DNA of 64,000 nt, from assembly GCA_039636795.1 (NCBI GenBank), contig CP143430.1, positions 5,084,001 to 5,148,000 of the forward strand, in the 5' to 3' direction. Positions 7,243 to 16,143 of the stretch are shown in pieces (position 1 is the stretch's first letter; each line of letters starts with the position of its first letter). The notes below the pieces were generated by a model that made no database searches, was not told where the DNA came from, and was given only the letters and a program-made list of their open reading frames with translations. The position numbers were made by a program, and so were the translations under genes. This DNA is from Micrococcaceae bacterium Sec5.1. GTDB lineage: Bacteria; Actinomycetota; Actinomycetes; Actinomycetales; Micrococcaceae.

Positions 7243-9308
7243 TATGCGTTGACCTTTCCGAACAGCTCCAGCACTTCCTCAACGGTGGTCGCTTCCTCCA
7301 GCTGGGCCACCTGGGCCTTGTCGGTGAAGATCTTGGCGATCGAGGACAGGATGTGGAGGTGCTCATTGTTGAGGCCAGCGACGCCGACCACGAACTTCAC
7401 TTGCTTGCCGCCCCAGTCGATGCCCTCGGGATACCGAATGATGGAAACTGCGGAGTGCCGGATGTGTTCCTTGGCATCGTTGGTGCCGTGCGGGATCGCC
7501 AGGAAGCTGCCCATGTACGTGGACACTGATTCCTCGCGTTCGTGCATGGCGTGCACGTAGCTGACATCCACGGCGCCGCGGTCCAGCAGGAGCTGCCCGG
7601 CTTCGTCGATCGCAGCATCGCGGTCATGCGCCATTCCGTTCAGCACAACGCTTTCGGGCAGCAGGACTCCCTTACCCCCGACGGCGGGAGCTGGCTCGGC
7701 GGCATGGGCACCGTGCGTGGCGGCTGCTCCGGCCGCGGCAGCTGCGGCGGGCTGGGCACCGGCGGTGGGCTCCGCCGTCGTGCTTGTGTCAGAAGCGGCG
7801 CCTTCCTCGGTGTTGCTTGCCTTGACCAACTCAACGATTTCGTCGTACTTCGGGCTGTTCATGAAGTTGTCCACCGAGAAGTGCATGGCGCTGGCCGTCC
7901 TCGGCTGGGCGCGTTCGGTGAGGTCTTCATGGGTAATGACGACGTCGTAGGAATCGCTGAGGTTGGCGATTGCCGAGTTGGTGACCTTGACCTCCGGGAA
8001 GCCGGCAGCCTTGATCTTGTTGCGCAGGACCGAGGCACCCATGGCGCTGGAGCCCATGCCGGCGTCGCAGGCGAACACAATGTTCTGGACGGGACGGGTC
8101 AGGACGGTGCCGCTGCGGTCGCTGGTCCGATCGCCAACCCTGTCGCCAACCAAGGCTGAAGAGACGGAGCTCTTCTTGCCCTTCATGGCTTCCATGCGGG
8201 ATGTGGCTTCGGAAAGATCGTCCTCGCCCTTGTTCTTGGAGGTGCGCAGGATCAGTGAAGCAATCAGGAAGGAAACAGTGGCTGCCAGGACTACGGCCAG
8301 GATCACGCCGACATAGCTGTCACGGGAGGTCTGGGCGATCACGGCGATGATGGATCCTGGCGCGGCGGGAGCCACGAGGCCGGAGTTGGTGATCGCCAGG
8401 GTTGCGATGCCCGTCATGCCGCCACCGATGGCAGCGAGGATCAGGATCGGCTTCATCAGGACGTACGGGAAGTAGATCTCGTGGATGCCACCGAAGAAGT
8501 GGATGATCGCTGCGCCTGGTGCCGAAGCCTTCGCTGCGCCGCGGCCGAAGAACATGTAAGCCAGCAGGATACCCAGGCCCGGGCCAGGGTTGGCCTCAAG
8601 CAGGAACAGGATGGACTTGCCGTGATCCAGGGATTGTTGGATGCCAAGTGGGGTCAGCACGCCGTGGTTGATGGCGTTGTTGAGGAAGAGAACCTTTGCC
8701 GGCTCAATGAAGATGCTGGTCAGTGGGAGCAGGCCATTGTTGACCAGGAACTGGACCACCGTTCCTGCGCCGTCGGTGAAGATCTTGACGATATATGAGA
8801 GGCCGTAGAAGCCACCCAAGGCCAGTGCTGCGCCCCAGATGCCGGCGGAAAAGTTGTTCACCAGCATTTCGAAGCCGGGGCGGATCTTGCCATCCCACAG
8901 GCGGTCAAGCTGCTTGATGGTCCAGCCACCCAGCGGGCCCATGATCATGGCGCCAATAAACATCGGAGAGCTTGTACCCGCGATGACACCCATGGTGGCA
9001 ATAGCGCCCACCACGCCGCCGCGGACGTCGTAGACCATGCGGCCGCCAGTATAGGCAATCAGCAGCGGCAACAAGTACTTGACCATAGGGCCAACGAGGC
9101 CCGGGTTGGCCACCCCCTCAGCGTTGGTCCCGAAACCGCCAAGTTCCGCGACTGGAATCCACCCTTCTTTGATGAACAGGGCCGTGATGAGGCCCCAGGC
9201 GATGAAGGCGCCAATGTTGGGCATGATCATGCCGGACAGGAATGTTCCGAACTTTTGGACGCCCACGCGCAGGCTGGTGCGGGGCTTCGCAACGGTCTCT
9301 GTTGCCAT
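7242..9308 (-). CDS. mtlA: Mannitol-specific PTS enzyme IICBA
   Basis: A 688-residue three-domain permease that imports mannitol and phosphorylates it on entry. Residues 1 to about 350 form the membrane IIC domain ([29 protein letters not shown]; later [13 protein letters not shown], the GIxE substrate motif). The IIB domain follows with the phosphoryl-accepting cysteine at residue 414 in [13 protein letters not shown]. After an Ala/Pro/Thr-rich linker near 515-545 comes IIA, with active histidine 607 in LAIPHGTND. It lies between a TetR regulator and mtlD, all on the minus strand, and divergent from the general PTS genes that feed it. Confidence 0.95.
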   Translation of the reverse strand: MATETVAKPRTSLRVGVQKFGTFLSGMIMPNIGAFIAWGLITALFIKEGWIPVAELGGFGTNAEGVANPGLVGPMVKYLLPLLIAYTGGRMVYDVRGGVVGAIATMGVIAGTSSPMFIGAMIMGPLGGWTIKQLDRLWDGKIRPGFEMLVNNFSAGIWGAALALGGFYGLSYIVKIFTDGAGTVVQFLVNNGLLPLTSIFIEPAKVLFLNNAINHGVLTPLGIQQSLDHGKSILFLLEANPGPGLGILLAYMFFGRGAAKASAPGAAIIHFFGGIHEIYFPYVLMKPILILAAIGGGMTGIATLAITNSGLVAPAAPGSIIAVIAQTSRDSYVGVILAVVLAATVSFLIASLILRTSKNKGEDDLSEATSRMEAMKGKKSSVSSALVGDRVGDRTSDRSGTVLTRPVQNIVFACDAGMGSSAMGASVLRNKIKAAGFPEVKVTNSAIANLSDSYDVVITHEDLTERAQPRTASAMHFSVDNFMNSPKYDEIVELVKASNTEEGAASDTSTTAEPTAGAQPAAAAAAGAAATHGAHAAEPAPAVGGKGVLLPESVVLNGMAHDRDAAIDEAGQLLLDRGAVDVSYVHAMHEREESVSTYMGSFLAIPHGTNDAKEHIRHSAVSIIRYPEGIDWGGKQVKFVVGVAGLNNEHLHILSSIAKIFTDKAQVAQLEEATTVEEVLELFGKVNA

Positions 9309-9374
9309 GTGAATTCCTAACGTGTGTCCCGCGGCGGCGCGGGGTCAGTCGATATAGATCGAGAGAGAACAGCC

Positions 9375-10097
9375 TTAGGAGCTGCTGGAAATGCGGTGAA
9401 GCCACTCAAGGAAGAGCTTCAATTCAGAGCTGGAAAGTTGGTCCGAATGCGAGGCCTGCAGTGCCGCATTCAGGGCGATTGCCGCAACAACCACGGAGGA
9501 CTTACCGGAGTCCTCCGCTGCGGCGCCACGGGCGGTATCCGTGGAGACGGCGAAAATCATGGAATCCCGGGTCATCGTTGAGAGCTCGAGGTTCCGTTCT
9601 TCCACCGGTTCGGCGATGAGCATCAGCGTTACACCCACGTTGGCCGCGAGGATGCTTCGTGCCGCTTCGCGGGGCGGCACGTTGATCTGGCCGGCGATGG
9701 CGGCCTTGTTCAGCATTTCTTCGAGAAGCGCTTCAGCATCGGCCACGATGGCTGGGCGGCTTTCCGGCCGGATGTTGCCGAACATCACCAGATAGAGGTG
9801 GGGTTGGGTGAGCCCGAACTGGACGTGGTTGTCCCACATCCGCCGGACATCTTCCAAGGGCTCCCCGGACGGGGCAAAGTCCCGCTCCCCCGCCACGTAC
9901 TCTTCAAAGCCGGCGGAAACGACGGCGTCGAACAGTCCTTCTTTGTCTCCAAAGTGGTGGTAGAGCGTTGGGGCCGTAACCCCGGCCAACGCTGTGATCT
10001 GGCGCGTAGAGACCGCTGACCCCTCCGAATTTGCCAGCAATTCAGCAGCTGCACGGAGCAACCGAATTTTTGGCGGAAGCTGGTCATCGAAACTCAT
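9375..10097 (-). CDS. TetR/AcrR family regulator of the mannitol module
   Basis: A 240-residue repressor. The N-terminal helix-turn-helix is evident at residues about 25-62 (TRQITALAGVTAPTLYHHFGDKEGLFDAVV); the rest is the helical ligand-binding and dimer domain. It stands first in the minus-strand group with mtlA and mtlD, 66 bp ahead of mtlA, and back to back with ptsI. A perfect TATAGC-gtt-GCTATA dyad in the shared upstream region is the likely operator. Mannitol systems are more often ruled by MtlR or DeoR/LacI proteins, so control by TetR here is inferred from position only. Confidence 0.85.
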   Translation of the reverse strand: MSFDDQLPPKIRLLRAAAELLANSEGSAVSTRQITALAGVTAPTLYHHFGDKEGLFDAVVSAGFEEYVAGERDFAPSGEPLEDVRRMWDNHVQFGLTQPHLYLVMFGNIRPESRPAIVADAEALLEEMLNKAAIAGQINVPPREAARSILAANVGVTLMLIAEPVEERNLELSTMTRDSMIFAVSTDTARGAAAEDSGKSSVVVAAIALNAALQASHSDQLSSSELKLFLEWLHRISSSS

Positions 10098-10115
10098 AAC
10101 CGCTACCCTAGCACC

Positions 10116-10130
10116 TATAGCGTTGCTATA
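10116..10130. promoter_or_regulatory. Candidate TetR operator between mtl and pts genes
   Basis: Perfect dyad TATAGC-gtt-GCTATA, 19 bp upstream of the TetR start and about 100 bp upstream of ptsI. TetR dimers bind dyads of about this size. Its position would let one repressor affect both divergent transcripts. Confidence 0.6.
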
Positions 10131-10226
10131 TGAAGTGGCTCACAACAGAATTTTGTAGGCTAATTTCGCAGGCTCGTGGTGCCGTCGCCGGTGGGTCTGA
10201 ACCAACACGCAGGAACAGAGGATTCA

Positions 10227-11927
10227 GTGCAGAATTTCCAAGGAGTAGGGGTAAGCCCTGGCCGCATCATTGGTTCCGTCCGCCAGATGCCCAAACCGGT
10301 GAGTGAACCGCCGTCGGGCGAGCGGTTGGCCGCAGACGTCAGTCCGGAGGACGCCGTCGCGGGCTTGAAAGCCGCAGCGCAAGCCGTCCACGACGAACTC
10401 AAGGGGCGCGCGGACTCTGCCTCCGGCGACGGCAAGGCCGTCCTCGAGGCCACCGCGCTCATGGCCAAGGACACCATGCTCCTGAAATCCGCGGCCAAGC
10501 TCATCAACGCGGGCTCATCCGCGGAACGCGCCATCTGGGAAGCCGGCGCCTCCGTTTCCGAAATGCTGCACAACCTGGGCGGGTACATGGCCGAACGCGC
10601 CACGGACGTACTGGACGTGCGCGCCCGCATTGTGGCTGAGCTGCGTGGAGTCCCCGCGCCAGGCATCCCTTCTTCGGAGACGCCCTTCATTTTGCTGGCG
10701 GAGGACCTTGCCCCCGCGGATACCGCAACTCTTGACCCCGAGAAGGTGCTGGCCCTGGTGACCTCGGGCGGCGGGCCGCAGTCGCACACGGCGATCATCG
10801 CCCGCTCGCTCGGCCTTCCTGCTGTTGTCGCGGCTCATGGTGTTGATTCTGTTGTAGATGGCAGCGAGGTTTACGTAGACGGGGCCGCTGGCCTCGTGGT
10901 TGTTTCCCCCTCGGAGGAGCAGCGCTCATTTGCGGCAGCCTGGGCGGAAACGTCCGCAACATTGGCCGCCTTCGACGGAAACGGCACGACGGCGGACGGC
11001 CACTTGGTCCCGCTCCTCGCCAACGTGGGCGGAGCCAAGGATGCAGTGGCAGCAGCTGGCCTCGGCGCCCAGGGTGTTGGCCTGTTCCGCACCGAGTTCT
11101 GCTTCCTCGAGCGCGATACCGAACCCTCTGTCGACGAACAGGCCGCAGCGTACAAGGCCGTATTTGATGCCTTCCCGGGCAAGAAAGTTGTGCTTCGGAC
11201 CCTCGACGCCGGCGCGGACAAGCCCCTCCCCTTCCTCACCGACGCCACCGAACCCAACCCTGCCCTTGGCGTCCGCGGCTACCGGACAGACTTCACCACG
11301 CCCGGTGTTTTGGAACGTCAACTCGAAGCCATTGCCCGGGCCGCTGCTGAGTCCGAGGCCGACGTCTGGGTCATGGCACCCATGATCTCCACGGCTGCCG
11401 AAGCCGGCCGGTTCGCCTCATTGTGCGCAGCTGCAGGCATCCAAACCCCGGGTGTCATGGTGGAAGTTCCCTCGGCTGCGTTGACCGCGGCCTCCGTGCT
11501 CCGGGAAGTTGGCTTCGCTTCGCTGGGCACCAATGACCTCACCCAGTACGCCATGGCCGCCGACCGCCAACTCGGGCCACTCGCGGAACTGAACACTCCG
11601 TGGCAGCCAGCCGTCCTGAGGCTGGTGCAGCTCACGGTGGAAGGTGCAGCGCAGGAAGCATCCGGCCGGGAGGGCTCCGCAAAGCCCGTTGGCGTCTGCG
11701 GTGAGGCAGCCGCGGACCCGGCCCTCGCCGTCGTACTTACCGGACTCGGCGTCAGCACACTGTCCATGACCGCACGCTCGTTGGCCGCCGTCGGGACTGT
11801 GCTGAAGACCATCACTTTGGAGCAGGCACAGGAACTCGCCCGGCTGGCCCTCACCGCGCCGAGCGCTACCGAGGCCCGCGACTGGGTCCGGGCCAAGCTC
11901 CCCGTGCTCGAAGAGCTCGGCCTTTAA
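10227..11927 (+). CDS. ptsI: Phosphoenolpyruvate-protein phosphotransferase (PTS enzyme I)
   Basis: Enzyme I takes phosphate from phosphoenolpyruvate and passes it to HPr, the entry to all PTS sugar uptake. The phosphorylated histidine is residue 187 in GGGPQSHTAIIARS. The C-terminal PEP-binding barrel shows GVGLFRTEFCFLER, LRTLDAGADKPLPF, MVEVPSAALTA, SLGTNDLTQYAMAADR and VGVCGEAAADP, all enzyme I signatures. Length 566 residues matches the family. I place the start at GTG 10227, giving the usual N-terminus QNFQGVGVSPGRIIG, rather than the GTG 17 codons upstream. ptsH follows 29 bp after the stop. Confidence 0.95.
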   Translation: MQNFQGVGVSPGRIIGSVRQMPKPVSEPPSGERLAADVSPEDAVAGLKAAAQAVHDELKGRADSASGDGKAVLEATALMAKDTMLLKSAAKLINAGSSAERAIWEAGASVSEMLHNLGGYMAERATDVLDVRARIVAELRGVPAPGIPSSETPFILLAEDLAPADTATLDPEKVLALVTSGGGPQSHTAIIARSLGLPAVVAAHGVDSVVDGSEVYVDGAAGLVVVSPSEEQRSFAAAWAETSATLAAFDGNGTTADGHLVPLLANVGGAKDAVAAAGLGAQGVGLFRTEFCFLERDTEPSVDEQAAAYKAVFDAFPGKKVVLRTLDAGADKPLPFLTDATEPNPALGVRGYRTDFTTPGVLERQLEAIARAAAESEADVWVMAPMISTAAEAGRFASLCAAAGIQTPGVMVEVPSAALTAASVLREVGFASLGTNDLTQYAMAADRQLGPLAELNTPWQPAVLRLVQLTVEGAAQEASGREGSAKPVGVCGEAAADPALAVVLTGLGVSTLSMTARSLAAVGTVLKTITLEQAQELARLALTAPSATEARDWVRAKLPVLEELGL

Positions 11928-11956
11928 TTTTCGTTTCCGACCTTTAGGAGAAACCC

Positions 11957-12235
11957 ATGCCCGAACGCACAGCCACCATCGCCAGCCGCTCCGGCCTGCA
12001 CGCCCGGCCCGCCGCCCTGTTCGCCGAAGCGGCAGGCGAGCAGCCGGTGGAAGTCACCATTGCCATGCAGGGCGAACCCGCCGACGAAGCCCTCGACGCC
12101 GCGAGCATCCTCTCGCTCATGACGCTCGGTGCCGCTAAGGGCGACGTCGTCGTGCTGCGGGCCGAGGGCGACGGCGCCGACGCTGCCCTGGACGCGCTGG
12201 TGGCGTTGCTGGAGACGGATTTGGACGCGGAGTAG
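11957..12235 (+). CDS. ptsH: Phosphocarrier protein HPr
   Basis: A 92-residue HPr that relays phosphate from enzyme I to sugar-specific IIA domains such as that of MtlA. His15 in SGLHARPAALFAEAA is the phosphorylated residue with the neighbouring conserved arginine. The DAASILSLMTLGA helix matches the region around the regulatory serine-46 site of Firmicutes HPr; whether it is phosphorylated in this organism is not known. ATG 11957 has AGGAG upstream. It is second in the ptsI-ptsH operon, which ends at a large hairpin. Confidence 0.95.
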   Translation: MPERTATIASRSGLHARPAALFAEAAGEQPVEVTIAMQGEPADEALDAASILSLMTLGAAKGDVVVLRAEGDGADAALDALVALLETDLDAE

Positions 12236-12257
12236 TTCTTGCGCGGCGGGTTCGGCT

Positions 12258-12329
12258 GCCCGATTCGATGATGCGCTGCGTACTAGACGGTAGGAGTCGT
12301 CTGGTCTGCAGCGGGTCATCGAATCGGGC
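12258..12329. terminator. Large multi-stem hairpin element, copy 1
   Basis: Between the convergent ptsH and secreted fructanase genes, GCCCGATTCGATGA (12258-12271) pairs perfectly with TCATCGAATCGGGC (12316-12329). Inside it CGCTGC (12274) pairs with GCAGCG (12308), and AGACG (12285) with CGTCT (12298). The whole can fold as one 72-nt extended hairpin, serving as a bidirectional terminator. The inner part recurs inverted at 26293. Confidence 0.7.
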
Positions 12330-12338
12330 TCGCCCGGC

Positions 12339-15300
12339 CTATGGCAGCGCGGACACCACCACGTCTTGGTAGGCCGCACGGCCATCGAACACGTTGACGC
12401 CAACCTTGCCCGATGTGAGCGCCGAGTCCGTGACATCGATCAGCTGCGTTCCATCAACAGAGACGGTGATCCTGTTGCCAACAACCGACGTGTCCAGTGC
12501 ATAGCTCACTCCGTGGCTCAAGGCCGCCGGAACGCTCGCGAGCACCGTAAACACGCCGTTGTTCAACGAGAACACCCGCGCCATGCGGAGATTCGGGTCC
12601 AGATTCACGTAGTAGGCGCTGGATCCATCGGCGGAGGATCTGAGCAACACCGAACCCGCACCGCCGTACCCTTTCTCTGGAGCCAGGTCCCGGTTGAGCA
12701 TCTCGCCGGCATAGGCCTCACCGCCGAACCGTACAGTTGCCTGCACCCGCACATTGGTGAATGCGGCTGCGCTCATGGCCGTCGAATCTTTGTCGAATGT
12801 ACCGGCCAGCCCTGCGCCTGTGCTCTCCCACATGCCCCCGGGGACCACCGAATATGCGCCGAGGTCATGGCGTGCCGTCCCGCCAGCAGCAGGCACAACG
12901 TTCGACGGCGGCGCGGTAGTCAGGCGTGCCGTGTCGCTGAGCTGGTGTACTTTGACGGACACCAGCCGGGCATTCCCTCCGGTGGCTGTGAAGGACAGGC
13001 CTGTGGAGGAAGGGTCAGGGAAGATCAGCGAGGTAATGGCCCCTGTACCGTCCCCACCGAAGACTTCCACAGAGGATGCGTCCACCAGGATTCGGAGCTT
13101 CACGCGACGCTCGGAACCCACCACAGTGGAACTCCACGGTGCTGTGGAATTGTCCGCTGCGGAACCCGCGAAGTACCGGGTGAAGTCCTCGCGTCCGGCA
13201 TTGCCGCGATCCACGGTGAGTGCGGCAGCACCGGCGTCGTACCTAACGGTTGCTTCCTGAGCCGTTGTTTCTTGAGCGCCGGTTGAGCCGGCCCCTTTCC
13301 TCAGCCCGAACGCGAAGGAAGTGGCCCCGCCGGAAGTAGGAATCCCAACCTCCGCTTCGAGCTCGAAGGAGCGGCCCGAAACACCCACGAGCGCGTTCGC
13401 CGAGCTTGGCGTCACCGTGACATCGGAGGCCTGCCACGTCCACGTGCGCAGCGACTCTTCCTCCACAATGGGAGTCTGTGTCAGCCGGAGCCCGGCGCCG
13501 GGAACATCGGCGAGTTTGAGCTCGCGCGGGATGGACAATTGCCCATTCCAGCGTCCTGTGGGCGGGCTGAACGCATAGTCCCAGTTGCTCATCCAACCGA
13601 TCATGATCCGTCGGCCATCGGGCGCGCCAAAGAAGCTCATCGCTGCGTAGTAGTCCCGGCCGTGATCAGCCTGCAATACCTGAGAAGCGGGGGTGTCGGG
13701 CGTAAATGCGGTACCGTTCCACGTGCCCGTCACGTATTGCGCCACGGAGCCGTTGGTAGAGCGGACCGCTCCAGTACTCCACCACAGCACCCAGCGCTTA
13801 ACGCCGGACTGTCCCTCCACAGGCATTTCGAAGAAGTCCGGGCATTCCCACACGCCCCCACGGGCCCAGTCGCCGTAGCCGAAGGTGCTGGCGAACGTCC
13901 AGTGGATGAGGTCTGTGGAGGAGTAGAAGCGGATGTGGTCGCCCGCAGCCACCACCATCACCCATTTACTGGAAGCCGCATCCCAGTTGACCTTGGGATC
14001 GCGGAAGTCCCAACCGCCGTCGGGGCCACCCGGGTTTTCCAGCACCGGAGCTGCCTGGACCGTCTGCCAGGTGCGCCCCTTGTCCTTGCTGTAGGCGGCG
14101 CGAACTGATTGGTTTCCGTTCCAGGCATCGTGGTTGAAGCTGGTGTAGTAGGCGATGAGCCCGGATCCGCCGTCGAACAGGCCGCTGGAATCGGAGGCGT
14201 CCACCACGGCCGAGCCAGACCACGACTCCCCCGCGGCCATATGCGGGAGGGCGATGGGCAGTTGCTTCCAGTGCATCAGGTCGGTGCTGACGGCATGCGC
14301 CCAGCGTCCGCGGTCCTGGTGGAAGAGATGATATTCGCCGTCGAAAAAGACCAGTCCGTTGGGGTCTGAGCTGTTCCCGGAGTTCTGGCTGTAGTGGTAG
14401 CCAGGCTGGTAGAGGCCGTTCATATACTGATTCACATCGTCTGCACGGACGTTCTGGAACCAGGCCGTTCCGGTAGCCAGCAGGGCGAAACCCTCTCCGG
14501 CGGAGGCCGGTACTGCGCCATTTAGCACGGGCGTGCCATTAATCAACACAGACGCTTCGCTGCCCTGGACAGTGAGCTGGACGCGGTTGAGTTGGCCGGC
14601 TTTGAAGCTTGTGGAGGGAAGGTTGCCGGAGTGCAGCAACGCCCCGGTGGCCCGGTTGTACAGCTTCGCCGTGCCCGCTCCTGGGTCGATCCTCAGTTCC
14701 ACGCCGCCGCTGCCGTCGGCACCGCTGCGGACCACCACTGAGGCGGTTGCCGGGGAGGTGACAGTCAGGTCCAAGGAGGCAACGACGTCGGACGCCACCG
14801 CCGGAATGAACCGCGCCGCTGTGCCACTCGCCGCGTAGGTGCGCAGGCCAGCGGAGTCGGGTTCCCACGAACCGGAGGCAACACGCCAACCCTGCAACGA
14901 CGACTCGAGGCCTCGAAGCGTCATGCTCTGGAACACGGCAGTGCCGTTGAAGGAGCCCAAGCCCACATGCCCGGAAGCATAGGTGGAATCCGTGGCGATG
15001 ATAGCCGGGTTGGCGCCGTTCGGGTCCAGGAAGTCGGTCTGCCAGTAGACGGCCAACTGGTTGTCGAGCGCGGTGACCCGAAGGCGATAGACCTGGCTGA
15101 GAGTGATGGCAGCGCTGAAGGTCCCCAGCGTGGCGTTGTCCGAGATCCTGTAGAGGCGCAAACGTCCGGCGTTCGGATCCACCTCGGCCGCGTAACCCAA
15201 TGTGCCCGTGGCATTGGTGCGGAACAGCACGGTCCCCACGCCGTACAGCGAGGTGACTTGGATGTCTGTGGAAAAGTCGACGTCGGTTGGTGACTGCCCC

Positions 15301-16016
15301 GTCGCGATGGCCCGGATGTTGCTGTTCGACGGCGCGACGCCGCGGAAGCCAGTGGCCGAGGCAAGCCAGCCCGTGCCCGTCAAGGCCCATCCACTCACGT
15401 TCGCGTCAATGCTCCGCACGCCGGGAGTGCCGAAAGACACTGTCCCGTTGAACGCGTGCAGCCCCACACGGCCCGATTCGTAGCGATAGTCCTTGGCGTC
15501 AATCCTGTTGATTCCATCGACGGCCACATAGATTCGAGGGCCGTCCACATGGACATCCACTGTGTAGGACTGCCCCGTATTCAGCGGGAGGGACACAGGG
15601 GTTATAACGTCCTGTCCGGTCGCGAGGTCGAACAACCTCACCCGGTCCAGGTTGGGGTCGATCGTCGCGGCGTAACCCGCACCGGCGTCGGGAGTTGCGC
15701 GGAAGACAAGCGCGCCCACACCGTAGGGACTCCCGGCGTCGACCGTCACAGAGGCCGTATACCGGGCGGTTCCCGCAACCACTTGCTCGCTGGTGGCCGC
15801 CGCATTCTGGCCGGAAGGCGCGACGGCGGTGTACCCGCCCTGCGCTGTGCGGGTCCACGAGCCGCTGACTCCGACGACATCCGGAATGGGGCTCGTGGTG
15901 CTGTTGAGGGTGACCGGCGCGGGATCGAGGGCCACCGCCGGAGCAGTGACCCCCGTCCCGGCCAAGCCAACACCAAGGACCGTGGCCGTGAGGCCGGCAA
16001 CTATTCTCTTATGCAT
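12339..16016 (-). CDS. Secreted GH32 exo-fructanase (levanase/inulinase) with LamG-like modules
   Basis: A 1225-residue secreted enzyme predicted to cut fructose units from levan or inulin. A signal peptide (MHKRIVAGLTATVLGVGLAGTGVTAPAVA) is followed by three related concanavalin/LamG-like beta-sandwich modules (about 50-208, 209-375, 376-535), then the GH32 five-blade catalytic domain. Its triad is intact: nucleophile Asp551 in SSDPNG, Asp673 in FRDPK and acid/base Glu724 in WECPDFF. The GH32 C-terminal sandwich ends near SSVEVFGGDG (about 1000), and a fourth LamG-like module fills about 1065-1225. Such modules may hold polymer. It follows the importer/GH32 operon and may share its promoter, though phased repeat copy C lies between. 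Levan versus inulin preference is not readable. Confidence 0.9.
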   Translation of the reverse strand: MHKRIVAGLTATVLGVGLAGTGVTAPAVALDPAPVTLNSTTSPIPDVVGVSGSWTRTAQGGYTAVAPSGQNAAATSEQVVAGTARYTASVTVDAGSPYGVGALVFRATPDAGAGYAATIDPNLDRVRLFDLATGQDVITPVSLPLNTGQSYTVDVHVDGPRIYVAVDGINRIDAKDYRYESGRVGLHAFNGTVSFGTPGVRSIDANVSGWALTGTGWLASATGFRGVAPSNSNIRAIATGQSPTDVDFSTDIQVTSLYGVGTVLFRTNATGTLGYAAEVDPNAGRLRLYRISDNATLGTFSAAITLSQVYRLRVTALDNQLAVYWQTDFLDPNGANPAIIATDSTYASGHVGLGSFNGTAVFQSMTLRGLESSLQGWRVASGSWEPDSAGLRTYAASGTAARFIPAVASDVVASLDLTVTSPATASVVVRSGADGSGGVELRIDPGAGTAKLYNRATGALLHSGNLPSTSFKAGQLNRVQLTVQGSEASVLINGTPVLNGAVPASAGEGFALLATGTAWFQNVRADDVNQYMNGLYQPGYHYSQNSGNSSDPNGLVFFDGEYHLFHQDRGRWAHAVSTDLMHWKQLPIALPHMAAGESWSGSAVVDASDSSGLFDGGSGLIAYYTSFNHDAWNGNQSVRAAYSKDKGRTWQTVQAAPVLENPGGPDGGWDFRDPKVNWDAASSKWVMVVAAGDHIRFYSSTDLIHWTFASTFGYGDWARGGVWECPDFFEMPVEGQSGVKRWVLWWSTGAVRSTNGSVAQYVTGTWNGTAFTPDTPASQVLQADHGRDYYAAMSFFGAPDGRRIMIGWMSNWDYAFSPPTGRWNGQLSIPRELKLADVPGAGLRLTQTPIVEEESLRTWTWQASDVTVTPSSANALVGVSGRSFELEAEVGIPTSGGATSFAFGLRKGAGSTGAQETTAQEATVRYDAGAAALTVDRGNAGREDFTRYFAGSAADNSTAPWSSTVVGSERRVKLRILVDASSVEVFGGDGTGAITSLIFPDPSSTGLSFTATGGNARLVSVKVHQLSDTARLTTAPPSNVVPAAGGTARHDLGAYSVVPGGMWESTGAGLAGTFDKDSTAMSAAAFTNVRVQATVRFGGEAYAGEMLNRDLAPEKGYGGAGSVLLRSSADGSSAYYVNLDPNLRMARVFSLNNGVFTVLASVPAALSHGVSYALDTSVVGNRITVSVDGTQLIDVTDSALTSGKVGVNVFDGRAAYQDVVVSALP

Positions 16017-16038
16017 TCAGATCGCCTTTGATCTCAGG

Positions 16039-16111
16039 GTGAGAGAGCGTTCGCCAAAACCTCCCCTGATGTGAGAGAAGATCGGCGGAAAACGCTCGGG
16101 ATGTGAGAGAA
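16039..16111. repeat. 32-bp phased repeat, copy C
   Basis: GTGAGAGAG at 16039 and GTGAGAGAA at 16071 and 16103 keep the exact 32-bp period although the spacers have diverged from copies A and B. The array occupies the gap between the two GH32 genes, immediately upstream of the secreted enzyme. Confidence 0.75.
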
Positions 16112-16143
16112 GGATGGTTGTGCGGTTGGTGTTAGGGGCGGTG

